This document shows, one piece after another, positions 60,554 to 64,000 of a DNA stretch of 64,000 nucleotides. Under the pieces are notes generated by a model. It did no database searches. It saw only the letters and a list, made by a program, of their open reading frames with translations, and was not told where the DNA came from. The stretch's first letter is position 1, and each line of letters starts with the position of its first letter. Made by a program: the position numbers and the translations under genes. This stretch comes from Williamsia limnetica (lineage in GTDB: Bacteria > Actinomycetota > Actinomycetes > Mycobacteriales > Mycobacteriaceae). The stretch covers positions 266,165 through 330,164 of the forward strand of contig NZ_QJSP01000006.1 in the NCBI RefSeq assembly GCF_003217475.1, read 5' to 3'.

Positions 60554-61711
60554 CTAGTGCTCGGTGCTCGTGTGTCCCTCCAACTTGCGTTGGATGGTCC
60601 TGGTGGTACCGCCAAGGGTGACCGTGGCCGCGAGATGTTCGATCCCTGGTTTGCGCGCGGTGGACGTGCCGATTCGCCAGGTCCATTCGACCCAGCCCGT
60701 ACCGTCGGAGCGTTTGGGTGCCAAGCCTGATGCACTGCTGCGTCGTCCGCTGGGGTACCGGATCTCGACCGAGCACTCGGCGTTGGGCGCCGTTCGTGCC
60801 AGCACCCTGCAAGTGCCGCCGATCCACGCGGTACTCACCGCAAGACCGTCGAAGATGAGGACCTTGAGTTTCGAGGTGACGGCATTCATTCGAATGGCGG
60901 TGGCACGTTCGGTTCCGCCGGCGACCGATTCGTCGTTGCCCGCTCGATGAAGGCCGACAGCGAGACTGTCCGAGCGGTTGATCCAGACGGAACCGGAGTC
61001 GCCGCCGAGGCTGATCTCCGGCATGGCCGGGTCGTCGGGAACGATCGTGAAGGTGGTGGCGGTGACCCCGTCGACGACACCCCAGGTGACCCCGGTGTTG
61101 AGGCCCGATTTGATGACCTTGGCTCCCAGCCGTGGTTCGCTCTGGCCACTCGCGGAGCCGAGTTCATGGAGGTCGAGCGACCAGGTGCGCCCGCCGAGCA
61201 CACAGACGGCGCAATCGAGCGCCTTGTCGTATCGGAGCACACCGCCCATGAGGTCGGCTCCCGACGGTTGGGCCATGACGTCAGCCGGCATCGCCGGGTT
61301 TCGTAGCATGACATGCCAATTGGATAATGCGAGGGGCTGCAGGCTGTCGCGGTCGAAGACGATCATGCCCAAGGTGCCGGCCGAAGTCTTCGACGTGTTC
61401 ATCATCTGCACGCCGCCTCGGACGGGATCGAAGCGGTCGGTGCGGGCGATGTGAGGTGTGGGGTTGTAGGTGATGACATCGACCGGGGTGCCGTCGATCT
61501 CTTCGGGAACCCGTTCGGCGCGTTTGAGTTCGGTCGTCGGCTTCTTCTCTGTGACGTGAACGCGCAGCGCGAGCCGGCCGGTGGGGCAGCCGTCGGCGTA
61601 CTCGAATCCGACGTCGACGTTGTGCACGTTGGGGAGAGCGGACAGAGACTTCCGGTGCTTGCGCAGGGCCTTTTCCAGCCGCGCCTGTTCGTCTGCCGAG
61701 ATCTCGTCCAT
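60554..61711 (-). CDS. Trypsin-fold serine peptidase-like protein
   Basis: A 385-aa protein with a chymotrypsin-type triad: His in PLALSNWHVMLRN near residue 134, Asp in YDKALDCAVCV near 166 and Ser in LGGDSGSVWINR near 235. The N-terminal ~95 residues (VHNVDVGFEYADGCPTGRLALRVHVTEKK) are the leader domain of the NAL1-like group, and the C-terminal ~100 residues are an extra beta domain. No signal peptide is seen, so it is cytosolic or exported by another route. It is convergent with the T7SS effector gene and divergent from the 61976 gene. Confidence 0.78.
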   Translation of the reverse strand: MDEISADEQARLEKALRKHRKSLSALPNVHNVDVGFEYADGCPTGRLALRVHVTEKKPTTELKRAERVPEEIDGTPVDVITYNPTPHIARTDRFDPVRGGVQMMNTSKTSAGTLGMIVFDRDSLQPLALSNWHVMLRNPAMPADVMAQPSGADLMGGVLRYDKALDCAVCVLGGRTWSLDLHELGSASGQSEPRLGAKVIKSGLNTGVTWGVVDGVTATTFTIVPDDPAMPEISLGGDSGSVWINRSDSLAVGLHRAGNDESVAGGTERATAIRMNAVTSKLKVLIFDGLAVSTAWIGGTCRVLARTAPNAECSVEIRYPSGRRSSASGLAPKRSDGTGWVEWTWRIGTSTARKPGIEHLAATVTLGGTTRTIQRKLEGHTSTEH

Positions 61712-61806
61712 GTGGCCACCTCTGGCTCTCGCGGTTGATCCGATGTACGATTGTGCGCCGTTCGATACAGATTTCGCTTGGGTAGTCGACTACCTGTTTT
61801 CGCTGC

Positions 61807-61872
61807 TCCCGCTCACTGTTCTCGGTCCCGCTCGCTCCACGGAGCGAGCGGGACCAAGTTTTGCGAGCGGGA
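61807..61872. repeat. Nested perfect inverted repeat between divergent genes
   Basis: A 15-bp arm GGTCCCGCTCGCTCC (61824-61838) is followed after two bases by its exact complement (61841-61855). Outside it, TCCCGCTC (61807-61814) and GAGCGGGA (61865-61872) give a second nested pair. It lies between divergent starts at 61711 and 61976, so it is not a simple terminator of either. Confidence 0.6.
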
Positions 61873-61923
61873 CGTTATCGCCGACGGGTGATGCTGCGAA
61901 CGTTCCTGTCGGTACCCGGCGCT

Positions 61924-61957
61924 ATGTTGTGTTCGGAAGCATGTTGTGTTCGGAAGC
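61924..61957 (+). repeat. 17-bp perfect tandem duplication upstream of the 61976 gene
   Basis: ATGTTGTGTTCGGAAGC occurs twice with no gap (61924-61940, 61941-61957), ending 6 bp before the GAGAGGAGG ribosome-binding site. The upstream T makes a TATGTT -10-like box in the first copy. It may have been made by slippage and could alter the promoter or leader. Confidence 0.7.
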
Positions 61958-61975
61958 GACGAGAGGAGGACCACG

Positions 61976-62425
61976 ATGGATGAACCCGACAAGAAGTCGG
62001 ACGTGCACGAGTGGTCCGACATGGCTGCTTGGCTCGTCGAGTCTTTGACGGACAAGCCGGTCGGCTTCATCCTCGAGATGGGGCCCAGCGGCTACATCGA
62101 CTACGACGATGACCACGAGGACGAGGTCGTCTGTGCGCAAGTTCAGATGCTGGCCGACGGCGTGATGATGCTGCGGCGATCCCGCTCCGTACTCGGTCAC
62201 CTGCTGATCGCCGACTACTCCTCGGACAAGCTGCCGCTCAACAAGTGGCTGTACAACGACAACTTCGATGACTGCACCGACGGCTACCTGTTCAGTCGTG
62301 ACCCGGAGCTGCTCGCCGACATCTGTGTGACCTGGTTCCGGGACAACTGGGCGACCGAGTCCACCGACGCCCTCGGCTGCGAATATCGCTACCCCGACGA
62401 TCTGCTACCTCCCGACGACGACTGA
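61976..62425 (+). CDS. Acidic small protein, not recognised (possibly secretion-chaperone-like)
   Basis: A 149-aa strongly acidic protein (the tail ends PDDLLPPDDD) I cannot assign. It has an alternation of strands and helices, for example FILEMGPSGYIDYDDD, VQMLADGVMMLRRSRSV and LADICVTWFRDNW, roughly of the size of small T7SS chaperone-like proteins. That link is weak and rests on its place two genes from the EspC/DUF1023 pair. ATG 61976 follows GAGGAGGACC. Confidence 0.6.
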   Translation: MDEPDKKSDVHEWSDMAAWLVESLTDKPVGFILEMGPSGYIDYDDDHEDEVVCAQVQMLADGVMMLRRSRSVLGHLLIADYSSDKLPLNKWLYNDNFDDCTDGYLFSRDPELLADICVTWFRDNWATESTDALGCEYRYPDDLLPPDDD

Positions 62426-62520
62426 GCGCGGCCCACCTCTTCCTGGCGCGCAGTCTCTGCCGGCGACTCAGACTCGTCGGCAGCTGCAAACTGCCGAAGT
62501 ACTGCTCGCAAGGAGCGCTC

Positions 62521-63585
62521 ATGGAATTGCTGATGCATGCAATGTGCAGGGCAACAGTCGAATTGCCGGGACCGGTTATCGGGTGGATGGCCGCCACGGC
62601 CCACCCCCTGTTTCAGCCGTGGCGTGATCTGCTGCGCCGATCCGACCTCACCGACCAGCAGGCCTGGGACTGCCTGTGGCGCGACGACGCGCTGATCAAA
62701 TCGGCGTTGAAGATCCCCGGTAAGTGGTCTGCCAATGCAACGTCGGACCAACTCGCCGCCACGGTCTCGCTGTACCTGTCCCGACCCGAGGTGCCGGCCG
62801 GACGGATAACTTTGCTGCGCACCAGGCTCGATCCCGATCAATTACGTCGCATAGATCTGCTGCGGTACGTGACCAAGCTCGGCGCCAGTGACCTGGTGTG
62901 CCGGGAGATCGTCGGCGAACCGCCGCGGGGATCGTCCCGTGAGGATCACGTGGGTCCGCGCGAGCTGGCGTTGATCGAGAGATACCGCAGAGTTGCCGCG
63001 GAGCAAGCCGCCGAGCGAGAGAGCAAGACCAGGCATATAGAGAGGCAGATCATCCGAGAGGACGGGCTGATCGCTCGGGCGGCAAAGGCGCGGACGCTCG
63101 AGCGGGTCGATCAGTTGAGAACACTCCGGGCCTGCCTGTTCGGGATGGGGAGTGCGGCTGCTCGCCCGCAAGACGCCGACTTCAACACTGCGACCTACCT
63201 GCTGGAGCTCGGCCGTGTCGCCTCAACCTCCGGGCATGCCGACCCCGGGCTGGGTGAGGCGTTGTCGGCGCTGCGCCCGATCCTGCGGGCGTATGTCAAC
63301 CCCGGCTACACGACACCGCGGAGTCCGGTCACCAACCGACTCCTGGTCTTCGGGGAAGCCGGAGCCGCACCACTGGGTAGCTCCATCAACGATGAAGAAG
63401 GCGACTACCTCGATCGCAGGTTCGGATCCAGCGTGAGCAAGTACCAGGCCCTGGCAAACATCGTCGGACACAACCGCGATGTGCCACTGCGGGAGCTCTG
63501 TGACCGAGTCGACGCCGCCGAGCTGGCCAGACACAAGTGGATCATCGAAAAGGCGCAGCGAGCAGAGCCCCATCAGTGGAAGTAG
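62521..63585 (+). CDS. Hypothetical protein with central coiled coil, not recognised
   Basis: A 354-aa soluble protein. A charged helical stretch around residues 150-200 (ERYRRVAAEQAAERESKTRH, then RQIIREDGLIARAAKARTLERV) looks like a coiled coil. The N-terminal ~60 residues contain Trp-rich HPLFQPWRDLLRRSDLTDQQAWDCLW. No membrane or signal segment. ATG 62521 follows AAGGAGCGC. It follows the acidic protein by 95 bp and may be part of the same unit. Function unknown. Confidence 0.6.
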   Translation: MELLMHAMCRATVELPGPVIGWMAATAHPLFQPWRDLLRRSDLTDQQAWDCLWRDDALIKSALKIPGKWSANATSDQLAATVSLYLSRPEVPAGRITLLRTRLDPDQLRRIDLLRYVTKLGASDLVCREIVGEPPRGSSREDHVGPRELALIERYRRVAAEQAAERESKTRHIERQIIREDGLIARAAKARTLERVDQLRTLRACLFGMGSAAARPQDADFNTATYLLELGRVASTSGHADPGLGEALSALRPILRAYVNPGYTTPRSPVTNRLLVFGEAGAAPLGSSINDEEGDYLDRRFGSSVSKYQALANIVGHNRDVPLRELCDRVDAAELARHKWIIEKAQRAEPHQWK

Positions 63586-63678
63586 CGAGAAGGCAGATGG
63601 AGGATCGCACCCGAAACGGGCGGCATCGCGACGTTGCCTCCCGGACAAGCTGCCGCAACACGCCGTTAACCAGGCGAT

Positions 63679-63708
63679 TTGACTCCTGGCACGGTAGTCC
63701 CGTAACTT
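63679..63708 (+). promoter_or_regulatory. Promoter of the rRNA operon
   Basis: TTGACT (63679-63684) and TAACTT (63703-63708) are 18 bp apart. The TTGACT box is the form seen in mycobacterial rrn promoters. It drives rightwards into the leader described next. Confidence 0.7.
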
Positions 63709-64000
63709 TCTTCAAGTCAGCGAGTGAGGCGCCGGAGAGCGAGAGTCCGGAGCGGCCCTAACACCGACAGGAAGTTTCCTGAAGGAACAACGCTGGCCGC
63801 CCACGACAGTTACGAGTCCACTTCAGTGTGGAGCGTATTGTCGCGGAGACAACAAAATATCTTTGCCGGGATGGCGCTGCGTGTGTGGTGTCGAAGTCGG
63901 TGGGGGTGTGTTCTTTGAGAACTCGATAGTGTGTCGATGGATTGTTAGTGCCACTTTAGGTGCTGCGTTCTGTCACGGTGACGAAGCCTTCCTGTGTGGG
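63709..64000 (+). other. rRNA operon 5' leader; the 16S gene lies beyond the window
   Basis: No ORF of worth. GTTCT-TTG-AGAAC (63910-63922) followed by TCGATAGTGTGTCG is the conserved actinobacterial element that precedes 16S rRNA, known for antitermination and processing. The mature 16S sequence is not reached by base 64000. Confidence 0.8.

Noticed and set aside
58752..60827. 691-aa open frame on the minus strand
   Set aside because: It is antisense to the WXG/DUF1023 gene, has an arginine/valine-rich composition typical of shadow frames in high-GC DNA and no domain pattern.
1..64000. tRNA genes, CRISPR arrays, insertion sequences or prophage genes
   Set aside because: No T-loop/anticodon pattern, regular spaced repeats, transposase motifs or integrase/structural phage genes were recognised on either strand; a dedicated scan would be needed to exclude small cases.

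Overview
The window is high-GC actinobacterial DNA, most likely from the mycolic-acid-forming Mycobacteriales (a Gordonia-, Williamsia- or Rhodococcus-like organism). The evidence is an EchA6-type non-catalytic crotonase, AccD3- and FadD36-like proteins, an EspC-like protein next to a DUF1023 hydrolase (type VII secretion), many GTG starts, many 4-nt ATGA/GTGA gene overlaps and a run of leaderless promoters (a TANNNT box 6-7 nt before the start codon). The order citA - gltA - accD3 - echA6 recalls the M. tuberculosis Rv0889c-Rv0905 neighbourhood, here expanded by inserted accessory genes. This lineage call is inference from gene content; no 16S sequence lies inside the window.

Layout. 1-9.3 kb: a second citrate synthase (partial), PdxH, an MFS exporter, an AarF/UbiB kinase, a DUF2236 oxygenase, a mutarotase/sugar-kinase pair, then GltA and an FKBP prolyl isomerase. 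9.3-15.8 kb: an overlapping GH13-GH63 glycosidase pair, a photolyase and a crotonase. 15.8-19.5 kb: a four-gene NMT1/SsuA-type ABC importer with a Tat-type lipoprotein. 19.6-24.1 kb: a GT1 glycosyltransferase, then an Xre regulator - membrane protein - ABC exporter operon with an operator-like palindrome at its promoter. 24.1-33.4 kb: a secreted lipase, a flavin monooxygenase divergent from echA6, an NCS1 permease, a MarR regulator, an NAD(P)-binding protein, a sugar kinase/class II aldolase pair and a StyA-like monooxygenase.

33.5-40.4 kb is a phosphonate uptake and catabolism cluster. PhnD-PhnC-PhnE, an HpnZ-type zinc dehydrogenase and an FAD oxidoreductase are read one way; a GntR regulator and a PhnX-like HAD hydrolase are read the other; an 18-bp perfect palindrome lies between. 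No C-P lyase or PhnW transaminase gene is present. Next to it, a zinc-free (type B) ribosomal protein bL36 gene sits behind a Zur-like box and diverges from accD3.

42-58.4 kb holds a SWIM/SNF2 helicase, an AbiEi/DUF559-type protein, a two-domain sulfurtransferase, amine-oxidase-like and amidase/SIMPL/cupin genes, FadD36, a phosphotriesterase-like lactonase and an ATP-grasp enzyme. 58.4-63.6 kb looks like a small type VII secretion-associated island: an EspC-like partner, a 570-aa WXG/DUF1023 effector, a trypsin-fold protease and two orphan proteins. The right edge enters the promoter and leader of an rRNA operon whose 16S gene starts beyond the window. No tRNA, CRISPR array, insertion sequence or prophage was recognised. 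Several intergenic regions hold long perfect inverted repeats, and one structured repeat occurs twice.
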